Assembly (NCBI RefSeq): GCF_021397715.1
Contig: NZ_CP090207.1
Coordinates: 744,001 to 808,000, forward strand
Reading direction: 5' to 3'
DNA: 64,000 bases
Source of the DNA: Pantoea agglomerans
GTDB lineage: Bacteria > Pseudomonadota > Gammaproteobacteria > Enterobacterales > Enterobacteriaceae
Shown: positions 1 to 8,245 of the stretch, in pieces
How positions within the stretch are numbered: position 1 is the stretch's first letter
How the letters are laid out: the number at the start of each line of letters is the position of its first letter
Made by a program: the position numbers and the translations under genes
The notes under the pieces: model-generated
Database searches by the model: none
Seen by the model: only the letters and a program-made list of their open reading frames with translations
What the model was told of the DNA's origin: nothing

Positions 1-2
1 AA

Positions 3-464
3 AATGAGCTTGAGCTGTCAGCCGGGGTGGAAGACACCAACGGCATTAAAGATCGTACCAGCTTCCGTCTTGAGCGCCGCGTTGCCGCCTTCAGCCGCCA
101 CGCTGGCCGGGGCAACGGCTTCCTGGCGACCATTGGTTCGGTCGCGCCGTTTATCGGCCTGTTCGGCACCGTGTGGGGCATCATGAACAGCTTTATCGGC
201 ATCGCTAAAACCCAGACCACCAACCTTGCGGTTGTTGCACCTGGCATCGCGGAAGCGCTGCTGGCGACGGCGATTGGCCTGGTCGCTGCGATTCCGGCGG
301 TGGTGATCTATAACGTCTTTGCCCGCATGATCGCCAATTACAAAGCCTCACTGGGTGATGTGGCGGCGCAGGTGCTGCTGTTACAGAGCCGTGATATCGA
401 TCTGGGAAACGTCGCCGCTGACGTTCCGCGTCCTGCGGCGGCCCAGAAACTGCGCTTAGGGTAA
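3..464 (+). CDS. exbB: Biopolymer transport protein ExbB (5' truncated by window edge)
   Basis: C-terminal 153 residues of ExbB, the inner-membrane proton-channel scaffold that with ExbD energises TonB for siderophore and vitamin B12 uptake through outer-membrane receptors. The reading frame is open from the first bases of the window, so the start lies upstream. Visible are the long cytoplasmic loop end, then two hydrophobic helices (the [13 protein letters not shown] segment and the [19 protein letters not shown] segment), which match the MotA/TolQ/ExbB channel domain. ExbD follows after 6 bp, the usual exbBD pair. Family identification is firm; only the N-terminus is missing. Confidence 0.95.
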   Translation, partial: NELELSAGVEDTNGIKDRTSFRLERRVAAFSRHAGRGNGFLATIGSVAPFIGLFGTVWGIMNSFIGIAKTQTTNLAVVAPGIAEALLATAIGLVAAIPAVVIYNVFARMIANYKASLGDVAAQVLLLQSRDIDLGNVAADVPRPAAAQKLRLG

Positions 465-470
465 GCGATT

Positions 471-893
471 ATGGCCATGCGATTAAACGACGACCTGGAA
501 ACCGATGGTGAAATGCATGAGATCAACGTCACGCCGTTTATCGACGTGATGCTGGTTCTGCTAATCATCTTCATGGTGGCGGCACCGCTGGCGACTGTCG
601 ACGTGCGCGTGAATCTGCCAGCGTCTACCAGCGCGCCGCAGCCGCGACCGGAAAAACCGGTTTACCTGTCGATCAAGGCTGACAAGCAGCTTTATGTCGG
701 TAACGATCAGGTGACACCGGAATCGCTGGTCAGCGTGCTGACCGGACAGACCGGCGGCAACAAAGAGACCACCATTTTCTTCCAGGCGGACAAGTCGGTG
801 GATTACGAAACGCTGATGAGCGTGATGGATCAACTGCGTAGCGCGGGCTATCTGAAAATTGGTCTGATGGGCATGGAAACCGTGAAGAAATAG
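471..893 (+). CDS. exbD: Biopolymer transport protein ExbD
   Basis: 140-residue ExbD, partner of ExbB in the TonB energising complex. One N-terminal transmembrane helix (about residues 24-42) carries the conserved Asp of the motif VTPFIDVMLVLLIIFMV, which takes part in proton use, and is followed by a periplasmic domain. Length matches the family (about 141 in E. coli). It starts six bases after exbB stops, so the two are co-transcribed, and a strong intrinsic terminator follows at 915-942. Confidence 0.96.
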   Translation: MAMRLNDDLETDGEMHEINVTPFIDVMLVLLIIFMVAAPLATVDVRVNLPASTSAPQPRPEKPVYLSIKADKQLYVGNDQVTPESLVSVLTGQTGGNKETTIFFQADKSVDYETLMSVMDQLRSAGYLKIGLMGMETVKK

Positions 894-914
894 CGGTTTA
901 TCCGGTAGAGAGAG

Positions 915-942
915 AAGGCGGCTGATTCAGCCGCCTTTTTTT
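915..942 (+). terminator. Intrinsic terminator of exbBD
   Basis: Perfect 10-bp stem (AAGGCGGCTG / CAGCCGCCTT) with a 3-nt loop, running into seven T residues, 22 bp after the exbD stop. Confidence 0.93.
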
Positions 943-1061
943 ATGCGGCCCGTCAGACCGGATGAAATCAGGCGAACCGGCGCTTCCACTGGTCGGTTAT
1001 GCTGGTGAAGTTCGATTGTTAATTAGTTGTTACTTCTGCATACAGTTTTGTAAAGTGCAAT

Positions 1062-1077
1062 GGTGAGGTTGCTCACA
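1062..1077 (+). promoter_or_regulatory. CRP-like site upstream of the MHS symporter
   Basis: GGTGA-GGTTGC-TCACA matches the CRP consensus TGTGA-N6-TCACA at 9 of 10 positions, 52 bp before the start of the transporter gene at 1130. Catabolite activation would suit a carboxylate transporter. Binding itself is inferred. Confidence 0.5.
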
Positions 1078-1129
1078 TTATTGCCGCCTCAGGCAGGCTA
1101 AAACGGCTAAAAAACTACAGGAAGCCGTT

Positions 1130-2452
1130 ATGAGTCACACCTCGTCTTTACAAAAGCCGCCGAAAAGTGCTGCCCGCACCATCTTCAACGTTACCAGCGG
1201 TAACTTTCTCGAAATGTACGACTTTATGGTGTTTGGTTACTACGCCACCGCCATCGCTAAAACCTTTTTCCCCGGTGATGACCCCTTCGCTTCCCTGATG
1301 CTGACTCTGATGACCTTTGGTGCCGGCTTCCTGATGCGCCCGCTGGGGGCGATCATTCTTGGAGCGTACATTGACCATCATGGCCGCCGCAAAGGTCTGC
1401 TGCTGACGCTTGGCCTGATGGCGATCGGCACTCTGACGATTGCGCTGGTGCCAGGCTACGCCACGCTGGGCGCGGCGGCACCGATTCTGATCCTGCTCGG
1501 GCGTTTACTGCAGGGCTTCTCGGCAGGTGTTGAGCTGGGTGGCGTCTCGGTTTATCTGGCGGAGGTCGCGCCCGAAGGACGCAAAGGGTTCTTTGTCAGC
1601 TGGCAGTCCGGTAGTCAGCAGGTTGCGGTGATCTTTGCCGCGCTGCTCGGCCTGGCGCTGAATCATCTGCTGGCGAAAGAGGCGGTAACCGAATGGGGCT
1701 GGCGTATTCCGTTTGTGGTCGGCTGCCTGATCGTGCCATTCCTGTTCTATATCCGCCGGATGCTGGAAGAGACCGAAGCGTTCAGCAAGCGTAAACACCA
1801 TCCACGCATGACCGAGATTATGCGCTCGGTGGCCAGCAACTGGGCGCTGGTGCTGGCGGGGATGCTGATGGTAGTCACCACCACCGTGATGTTCTACATG
1901 ATTACCGCGTTTACGCCGACCTTTGGCAAAACGGTGCTGATGATGAGCGATAAACAGGCGTTCCTGGTGACGCTCTGTGTCGGGCTCTCTAACCTGATCT
2001 GGCTGCCGCTGATGGGATCGCTGTCGGACCGCATCGGCCGTCGTCCGCTGCTGATCGTGTTTACTCTGCTGATGATTGCCACCACCTGGCCGGTGCTGCA
2101 CTGGCTGGTGGGATCGGCCAGCTTTGCTCATCTGCTGGAAGCTGAACTGTGGCTGTCATTTCTCTATGCCAGCTATAACGGGGCGATGGTGGTGTATCTG
2201 GCGGAAATCATGCCCGCCGAGGTGCGCGCCGCCGGTTTCTCGATGGCCTACAGCCTGGCGACCGCGCTGTTTGGCGGCTTTACCCCAGCGATTTCCAGCT
2301 ACCTGATCCACGTCACTGGCGACAAGGCGATGCCGGGCGTCTGGCTGACCTTCGCTGCCGTGTGTGGCTTGATCGGTACCTTACTGATTGGCCGGATGGT
2401 GAAGCAGTACCAGGCGCGTCACAGCGGCGCACCGGTCAGCGCCTCGCTCTAA
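1130..2452 (+). CDS. MFS metabolite:H+ symporter, citrate-proton symporter-like
   Basis: 440-residue 12-helix major facilitator of the metabolite:H+ symporter (MHS) group, closest by recall to the citrate symporter CitA/CitH and the tricarballylate transporter TcuC. The N-terminus carries the group signature (VTSGNFLEMYDF), then GAYIDHHGRRKGL in the first cytoplasmic loop and GRLLQGFSAGVELGG in helix 5; the second-half loop has the repeat SDRIGRRPLL. It stands alone, preceded by a CRP-like site. Its last bases overlap by 4 bp the convergent pilus operon (stop at 2449 on the other strand). Substrate is probably citrate or another di/tricarboxylate; no citrate metabolism genes adjoin it, so this is inference. 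Confidence 0.85.
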   Translation: MSHTSSLQKPPKSAARTIFNVTSGNFLEMYDFMVFGYYATAIAKTFFPGDDPFASLMLTLMTFGAGFLMRPLGAIILGAYIDHHGRRKGLLLTLGLMAIGTLTIALVPGYATLGAAAPILILLGRLLQGFSAGVELGGVSVYLAEVAPEGRKGFFVSWQSGSQQVAVIFAALLGLALNHLLAKEAVTEWGWRIPFVVGCLIVPFLFYIRRMLEETEAFSKRKHHPRMTEIMRSVASNWALVLAGMLMVVTTTVMFYMITAFTPTFGKTVLMMSDKQAFLVTLCVGLSNLIWLPLMGSLSDRIGRRPLLIVFTLLMIATTWPVLHWLVGSASFAHLLEAELWLSFLYASYNGAMVVYLAEIMPAEVRAAGFSMAYSLATALFGGFTPAISSYLIHVTGDKAMPGVWLTFAAVCGLIGTLLIGRMVKQYQARHSGAPVSASL

Positions 2453-3426
2453 AACGATAAATCCACCACCACGCTGTCGCTGTAGTTGCCGGCGGGCGGC
2501 GTGTTCTGGCTGGTGAGGACGCGCGCGGTGTAGTTAAAGCCGCGCGTCAATCCGTCTGCCGACACCGCCGAAGAGGTGGTGCTGCTCCAGCGTTCAGTGC
2601 CGCCCGGTCCCCAGCGGTTGCTGGTCGTCCCCTTATAAATCTCATAGCTCAGCCGGTTTGCCCCGCTCGCCATATTCCTGACGCTGCCCACCGGATAGCT
2701 GCCGTTGCTCAGGCCAACGGTATAGGTGCTGCCTTTGCTGCACAGCACGTTGATGGTCTGTGACACGCTGGAGAAGCTGCCGACCAGCGGCGCACTGCCA
2801 AAGCTGATATTCGGCGCGGTAATGGTGGTGCAATCATTGGTCAGGATCGCCGTGACGGTAACCGGGATCACGCCACTGCCGCTCTGTTCGCTTAAACAGA
2901 GGTTGCCAATGGCGATGCTGGTGCAGATACGGTAGGTCACCGCGAGGTTCAGCGTCACCTGCCAGGTGCCGGCGGTCACCACCTGACCCGGCACGGTACG
3001 CAGATAGATCGGAATGGCAAAGTTCAGGCTGCCCAGCAGGCCCGCCAGGTTGATCAGGGTTTGCGAGCCAAAGACGAATGGCGTACCGCCGATCGTCAGT
3101 TCATTGGCGCAGGCGCTGTCGGTACAGAGCCGCACCGGCACGTTGTCGCTGCTGGTATCGCCGCTGCGCTTCAGAATGCCGCGGGTGCCGTTACTGTTAG
3201 TGGCACCGGTCAGTTGAAAGGTGATCTGGTTATTGCCGAGCAGCGACAGCGCCGCCCCGGCCCCGCAGTTGACGTTGGCGTTGGTGGTGACCGAACTGAC
3301 GGTGCTGTTGGCAACAAAAGTGGTGACGGAGCCGAAGCTGGCGGTGGAGGCGGGCAGGGCGCAGGCGGCGTAACCCAGTGACGGCAACAACAGCAGCAGA
3401 CCCGCGAACAGCAGACGATTTATCAT
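2449..3426 (-). CDS. Csu-type two-domain tip adhesin (spore coat U domain protein)
   Basis: 325-residue secreted protein with an N-terminal signal peptide (MINRLLFAGLLLLLPSLGYA) and two spore-coat-U (SCPU) domains, about 21-175 and 185-325; each begins with a Cys-rich strand and the last ends with the typical donor-strand C-terminus VVVDLSF. This is the CsuE-like tip subunit of archaic (sigma/Csu) pili, which in Acinetobacter baumannii binds hydrophobic surfaces. It is the last gene of the operon and its ATG overlaps the usher stop (ATGA), indicating translational coupling. Confidence 0.85.
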   Translation of the reverse strand: MINRLLFAGLLLLLPSLGYAACALPASTASFGSVTTFVANSTVSSVTTNANVNCGAGAALSLLGNNQITFQLTGATNSNGTRGILKRSGDTSSDNVPVRLCTDSACANELTIGGTPFVFGSQTLINLAGLLGSLNFAIPIYLRTVPGQVVTAGTWQVTLNLAVTYRICTSIAIGNLCLSEQSGSGVIPVTVTAILTNDCTTITAPNISFGSAPLVGSFSSVSQTINVLCSKGSTYTVGLSNGSYPVGSVRNMASGANRLSYEIYKGTTSNRWGPGGTERWSSTTSSAVSADGLTRGFNYTARVLTSQNTPPAGNYSDSVVVDLSF

Positions 3427-5870
3427 GGTGGATTTCCGGTAGCAAAAGCATCAACAGGATGGGCGGTGCTGCCCGCCGCCGCTGCCGGCAGCGCGCAGGT
3501 CAATGGCCCATAGGTTTTCAGCGCCTGCGGCTGACCGCCGGCAATACGCAGTTCGGTGTCACAGCGGCGGCCATCCGGCGTCACCACCTGTATCGGATTG
3601 CTGGCCGTCAGATCCTCCATCCAGACAATGCCATCCCAGCCGACATATTCGGTGGCGTGATCGGGGCGCTGCACCAGGCTGGAGACCGGCAGCGGCTGGC
3701 CCTGCGCATCGTGCAGGATCACGCTGGCGGAGCGCAGTTTTTCCACCGGAAAGTTAAGCAGATAGCCGCTCTGACGCTTCACGGCAAACCGCTGTTCCAC
3801 CCGTGGCGTGGTCATATCCGCGGGCAGGTCGAGGGTGTCGATATCATATTTGGCCGGATAGTAGCTGCTGATCGACGGCACCAGCAGATAGCCCTGCTGA
3901 TTGGTGCGGCCCATTGCCTGATTCTCGTACCGCACCGTGACGTCGGGATAGTTGGTTTTGACCAGCACAAAGGCGTCGTTAATCTCGTTGGCGATAAACA
4001 GGCTGTTGTCCATCAACACCAGCGCGCCGGAGAGGTCAGCCCACTGCGTGGTGTTGTCATCATCGCCATAAAAGCCCGCCGAGGTATCAATCTGATTGTT
4101 GCGATAACGCAGGCTGCCCTGACGATAATCGCCGCTATCGCCGCTCTGATTGGCCCAGGAAGCGTCCCAGGCGATGCCGCCGTCGCTGGGCATGGCGCGC
4201 GAGACATAGAGCCGCTGGTTGTCGCGTCCCAGCTGGTCGCGTTCGGTGCTGATGGCGGCGCTGCCCTGTTCGCCAAACGGGATCACCAGCGAAATAGCCC
4301 CGGTCCAGCTTTTCTCCTGCTGATCGCGGCTGGCTGAAACGTAGAGGCTGCTGTTGCCCCACAGATTTTTACTCCAGGAGAGGTTCCATAGCCGGGTGCG
4401 ATCGCCGCGGCCACCGGTGATGTCGATGTACGCCGCGCCGACGCTGCCGAAGCGGTTGAGTGACACGCTGGCGCTGTACTGGGCGCTACGGCGCGACAGG
4501 GCATAGCTGCTGCCGGCGTCGGTTCCGGCGCGGCTGCCGACCAGCGCCAGATTCCCAAAGTCGCGGCTGCGCTGGGTTTGCTGGGTGCCGAGGTTAAACC
4601 AGCGGTTATTGTACTGATATCCCCAGCTGTATTGCGTGCCGGTTTCGCCATCGAGCTGGCTGTGCGCCACCGCGCCATTCACCACGCCCCAGCTTCCGAC
4701 GCGCAGCAGGCCGCCGACGCCGCCCATCGCCAGACTGTCGCTGCCTTCAGCATGACTCTCCAGCGTCAGCCAGTCGGTCATGCCGTAACGATAAGAGCCA
4801 CTGGCTGCCGCCGCGCCATAATCGAAATTCTTTATCCCATAGTTCTCGCGGATCGCCCCGGCAGAAAAGGCGTAATCAGACAGGCCGGACTTCAGCAGGC
4901 TACTGGAGACATAGAACGGCAGGGTAGTCGTCACGCGCCGTCCTACTGCATCCGTCGTGGTGATCACCGCGTCGCCGGCACCGTTAACAAACGGCACGTT
5001 GGTCAGCGACCAGGGTCCCGGCTGCACGTTCGCCTGGCTGGAGCGGTAGCCGTTGATAAACAGATCGACGGTGGAAGGCACTGCGGCCTGACCGGAAAAG
5101 GCGGGCAACGGATAGGTCACCAGATCGGGACGGACGCCAAAATCGCGGCCAATACGGATGCCGCCGAGCCGCACGCTATTACTCCAGGCCAGCGAATCAG
5201 TCACCAGATCGCCGACCCGCCAGCTGATTGCCGCATTCTCATTTTCATTACTCCATCCGCTGTCGTAGCGGATGTAACCATCATCCTGATAGCTGTTGCT
5301 GCCTTCCAGCTGCTGCTGCCAGACGCCGTTGCTGAAGAACTGGCCTGCCGGTCCGAACAGCCGCAGCTCGTTCCAGGCGGAGAGGCGGGTGCCGCTGTTA
5401 TCGGTGCGGCTGGCATAGAGATCGTAATTGATCAGCGCACCACTGCTGGTGCGTCCGGGATAGCGCGGTCCGTTTTGCGCCTCGCCAATCACCTGTCCGG
5501 GCAGCCAGCCGGGCGGCACGCTGAGCAGCAGGCGTTGCCGCGCATCGTCATACTCCACTTTGACCTGCGGCATGACGCTGACGTCGACCTGCGGCTGCGA
5601 CCCCAGTTTATCCTGCGGCAGACCGGCCCGCTGCAGGTCGCCACTGCGCAGCCAGAAGTGGCCGTCACGCTGTTCAACCGCCACGATGTCACCGCGCGCC
5701 TGCTGGTTAACGATCAGCTCCAGCATATATTGCTGGCCGTTACCGGGGTTCTGCAGGCTGGGCGGTGGCGGCAGGGATGAGTAAGTTTCCGCCAGCGACA
5801 GGCCAGGCGTCAGACAGTAAAAGACGCTGGTCACCGCCAGCGCACCGGGATGAAGAGAAAAAGGTCTCAT
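3423..5870 (-). CDS. Outer-membrane usher of an archaic chaperone-usher pilus
   Basis: 815-residue usher with a signal peptide (about residues 1-27), an N-terminal chaperone-binding domain, a long beta-barrel region rich in alternating aromatic strands with the plug domain, and a C-terminal domain near PDGRRCDTELRIAGG. It secretes and orders pilin subunits at the outer membrane. Size and partners (SCPU pilins rather than FimA-type) place it in the CsuD-like archaic family. The gene begins 7 bp after the chaperone gene and overlaps the tip adhesin by 4 bp. Confidence 0.9.
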   Translation of the reverse strand: MRPFSLHPGALAVTSVFYCLTPGLSLAETYSSLPPPPSLQNPGNGQQYMLELIVNQQARGDIVAVEQRDGHFWLRSGDLQRAGLPQDKLGSQPQVDVSVMPQVKVEYDDARQRLLLSVPPGWLPGQVIGEAQNGPRYPGRTSSGALINYDLYASRTDNSGTRLSAWNELRLFGPAGQFFSNGVWQQQLEGSNSYQDDGYIRYDSGWSNENENAAISWRVGDLVTDSLAWSNSVRLGGIRIGRDFGVRPDLVTYPLPAFSGQAAVPSTVDLFINGYRSSQANVQPGPWSLTNVPFVNGAGDAVITTTDAVGRRVTTTLPFYVSSSLLKSGLSDYAFSAGAIRENYGIKNFDYGAAAASGSYRYGMTDWLTLESHAEGSDSLAMGGVGGLLRVGSWGVVNGAVAHSQLDGETGTQYSWGYQYNNRWFNLGTQQTQRSRDFGNLALVGSRAGTDAGSSYALSRRSAQYSASVSLNRFGSVGAAYIDITGGRGDRTRLWNLSWSKNLWGNSSLYVSASRDQQEKSWTGAISLVIPFGEQGSAAISTERDQLGRDNQRLYVSRAMPSDGGIAWDASWANQSGDSGDYRQGSLRYRNNQIDTSAGFYGDDDNTTQWADLSGALVLMDNSLFIANEINDAFVLVKTNYPDVTVRYENQAMGRTNQQGYLLVPSISSYYPAKYDIDTLDLPADMTTPRVEQRFAVKRQSGYLLNFPVEKLRSASVILHDAQGQPLPVSSLVQRPDHATEYVGWDGIVWMEDLTASNPIQVVTPDGRRCDTELRIAGGQPQALKTYGPLTCALPAAAAGSTAHPVDAFATGNPP

Positions 5871-5877
5871 CGGGCGC

Positions 5878-6576
5878 TTACTTCTGGGCAGCGCTGCGCC
5901 ACTGACTCTTGTTCACTTCAGCCACGAGTTCACCACTCACCGCCGCATTCAGCGGCCAGCGATAGCGGCTGTTAGCCAGCACATAGCCATACAGACCTTC
6001 GCCCAACTGGCGGCCACCGATGCTGACGTGACTGAGGCGGGCATGGCCGTTGCCACGATTGGTCAGCTGCAGCCAGCGCTTGCCGCCTTCGCTGACCTGC
6101 TGCCAGCTAAGGTCCGGGCGGACGCTGTCGGCGCTGAGGCCGTCGCCATAGACAAACAGCGGCACCGAATAGCGCATCTGAAAAGTCAGTCCGGCCTGGT
6201 TTTCGCCCGGCTGGCGTGGCGTCGGGATCTCATCCAGCACCACCCGATAGGCCAGCTCCTGACCGGCAGCGGGCGGGGTCTGCTTGATCAGCCGGACCAA
6301 CTGTTTCTGACCGGGCTCCATCCGCACCATCGGCGGGCTGGCGACCACCTGCTGCTGCGTCTGGTACTGCTCCTGGCCATTGACCTGCTGCCAGCCGAAT
6401 ACCCGGATCTGCATCATGGTGGTGGTATTGCCGCGGTTCTCCAGCCACAGTTCGCTGGCTTTCTCCGCAGGATTGATCGCCGGATCGATCGGCCAGATCA
6501 TCACCGAGTTAGCGGCAAAAACCGGCGACAGTAAGGTGGTGCCGATCAGAATCAGCAGGGCGCGCAGTAACTTCAT
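5878..6576 (-). CDS. Periplasmic pilus chaperone (CsuC-like)
   Basis: 232-residue periplasmic PapD-type chaperone with a signal peptide ending at VFAANS. The first Ig-like domain shows the SELWLENRGN strand and the region before LVRLI that donates a strand to pilins; RVVLDEIP marks the end of domain one. It stabilises SCPU pilins by donor-strand complementation and hands them to the usher encoded 7 bp downstream. Third gene of the five-gene operon; length is typical (about 230-250). Confidence 0.9.
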   Translation of the reverse strand: MKLLRALLILIGTTLLSPVFAANSVMIWPIDPAINPAEKASELWLENRGNTTTMMQIRVFGWQQVNGQEQYQTQQQVVASPPMVRMEPGQKQLVRLIKQTPPAAGQELAYRVVLDEIPTPRQPGENQAGLTFQMRYSVPLFVYGDGLSADSVRPDLSWQQVSEGGKRWLQLTNRGNGHARLSHVSIGGRQLGEGLYGYVLANSRYRWPLNAAVSGELVAEVNKSQWRSAAQK

Positions 6577-6603
6577 CGTCGTTTCCTTGTTATTGATATC
6601 GCC

Positions 6604-7125
6604 TCACCAGCTCAGGGTGACGGTCAGGGTGTCGGTATAGACGCCGGCGCGCGCGGTTCCCGGCAGTGTCAGCTGGCCATAAATCGGCAGCGTGATGTTA
6701 TTGGCATTGCTGTAGCTCAGTGGCACCGCCTGGTTTACCGGGATCACCGTGGTGCGGCTGGCGTTGCTGTAAAGCGTGTAGGGAACGGTATTGCTGAAGT
6801 TCGGCAGTTTCAGGTTGCGCGTCGTGGTGTAGTTGTTGCCCTGATTAATGCTCATGTTCAGCGTGGTGCCCGGCGTACAGGCAAGATTGAGGGTGGTGCT
6901 TTGCACATAGCTGGCGCTGACGACACCGGTCGCCACGCCAGACTGAGAGCCAAAATTGAGCGTGCCAAAAACGCCGGTATTGGTACCGGATATCACGCAG
7001 CCTGCCACAATCGAAGCGGTCACCTGGAAAGTGCTGGTCGGCAGACTCCAGGCGCTAATACTCCATATCAGCAGAAACAGACCGCGTGCAATCGTCAGAC
7101 AGGACCGCGAGACAGCCACCCACAT
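6604..7125 (-). CDS. SCPU-domain minor pilin (CsuA/CsuB-like)
   Basis: 173-residue protein: hydrophobic signal segment (about residues 12-27), then a single spore-coat-U domain with paired Cys (VAGCVISGTN, NLACTPGTT) and the closing strand GVYTDTLTVTLSW. A structural or adaptor subunit of the archaic pilus. The start is uncertain: the ATG at 7125 has only a weak Shine-Dalgarno and a GTG lies two codons downstream. It begins 16 bp after the major pilin gene stops. Confidence 0.8.
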   Translation of the reverse strand: MWVAVSRSCLTIARGLFLLIWSISAWSLPTSTFQVTASIVAGCVISGTNTGVFGTLNFGSQSGVATGVVSASYVQSTTLNLACTPGTTLNMSINQGNNYTTTRNLKLPNFSNTVPYTLYSNASRTTVIPVNQAVPLSYSNANNITLPIYGQLTLPGTARAGVYTDTLTVTLSW

Positions 7126-7141
7126 TCACCGGCGAATGCAG

Positions 7142-7711
7142 TTAATAGTTCACGGCGACGTTAATGGTGTCGGTATAGGTTCCGGCAGGGATCAGCGGGT
7201 TAAAGCCTCCGCCAACCACCCGACCGTAAATGGCATAGTTAGTGCCCAGGGTAGGATCGGTGGTGCCGCTGGCCGCGATGGGGGTGTTATTGGCAATCGC
7301 CGTGGTGAAAGACGCGTCGCTATACAGGGTGTAGGCGATGCCCTGCGCATTATCTGAGCCCAGCACCAGATAGCGCGGCGAAGTGGACGCCGTGCCATAG
7401 ACGGTAGCAGGCGCGGTATTGCTGCTGGTGACCACCACATTGTAATCCTGGCCGGTGGTGCAACGGACAAAAATACCGTTGCCTGCCGCACCGACCAGCG
7501 TGGCGTTCAGGGTATCAAAGGTGGCGGCACTGCTGCCGAAGTTCAGGGTACCGAAATTAACCCCGGCGGTGGCGGACTGACCGTTTACCAGACAACCGGT
7601 GGTCAGCGTCAGCGTCGCATTGATGGTGCCCGAGGTGGTTGCCGCCAGCGTTAATGACGGAAGCGCGGTGGTAATGCCAGCAGCAGCCAAAAGAAAAAGC
7701 TTGAGTTTCAT
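7142..7711 (-). CDS. SCPU-domain major pilin (CsuA/B-like)
   Basis: 189-residue exported pilin, first gene of the archaic pilus operon and therefore the likely main shaft subunit. A signal peptide of about 24 residues ends in LTLAATT; one SCPU domain follows with Cys at GCLVNG and VRCTTG, ending in TYTDTINVAVNY. Two in-frame ATGs exist; the second (7711) is preferred because AAGGA lies 6 bp before it, whereas the first (7717) abuts AAGGA directly. Transcription presumably starts in the AT-rich region 7712-8000. Confidence 0.85.
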   Translation of the reverse strand: MKLKLFLLAAAGITTALPSLTLAATTSGTINATLTLTTGCLVNGQSATAGVNFGTLNFGSSAATFDTLNATLVGAAGNGIFVRCTTGQDYNVVVTSSNTAPATVYGTASTSPRYLVLGSDNAQGIAYTLYSDASFTTAIANNTPIAASGTTDPTLGTNYAIYGRVVGGGFNPLIPAGTYTDTINVAVNY

Positions 7712-8245
7712 AATCATTCCTTACCGATTATCCAGAGTCAGTGCTTTTTCACCCGGTGTTAATTTAACGGTTCAACCCAAAAATAGAGAAAATAATCATA
7801 ACCATCTAAGTAATGCCATAGTCCTAAGAAACATCCTGGACATAAGCTAAATGATTTATATCAGTTTTATTTACTATAGAACAGTTAAAGCGTCACGCGA
7901 ATAACGCCCCGCTATTTTTCATTAATCAAATGGGGTGACTGGCCGATAACCCAGTAACGGCAAGGCATTACAGGGAAGAGGTAAAGCGAAAATCATTATT
8001 TTCGTCCCCTCTATCGCCCTTTCTGCTTCGGTGATATGTTCTTGCACCAATCAGACAAAATAACGATTTACTGCTCAGTGCGGTGGCCAGCGAGTCGCGG
8101 TCATGCTTCGCAGAGCGCGCGTTACCAGGACGTCACGACAACATTAAACCTGGCGCTAAATAACTTTCACCCGACGGGTGTTTTCAGATCGATTATTCAG
8201 GCTTTACACAGCACCCGTTCACCAGCGGGTGGTGAGGAGTTGCAT
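7712..8245. other. Divergent control region, pilus operon / MHYT gene
   Basis: About 530 bp without a convincing gene. The left 200 bp are AT-rich and should hold the pilus promoter (minus strand). A perfect 7-bp inverted repeat CGAAAAT/ATTTTCG sits at 7987-8004. The frame of the downstream MHYT gene is open back to a position near 8036, but that stretch has no membrane or MHYT character and is treated as leader. Confidence 0.5.

Noticed and set aside
4578..5780. Long open frame (about 400 codons) on the plus strand
   Set aside because: It is antisense to the usher gene, has no family features, and reflects the high GC third-position bias of the real gene.
7825..7838. RcsAB-box-like sequence upstream of the pilus operon
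   Set aside because: Only 9 of 14 positions match TAAGAATATTCTTA, which is near background for such AT-rich DNA.
8036..8245. N-terminal extension of the first MHYT protein to 758 residues
   Set aside because: The extra 70 residues carry no MHYT or membrane pattern, and GAGGAG sits correctly before ATG 8246.
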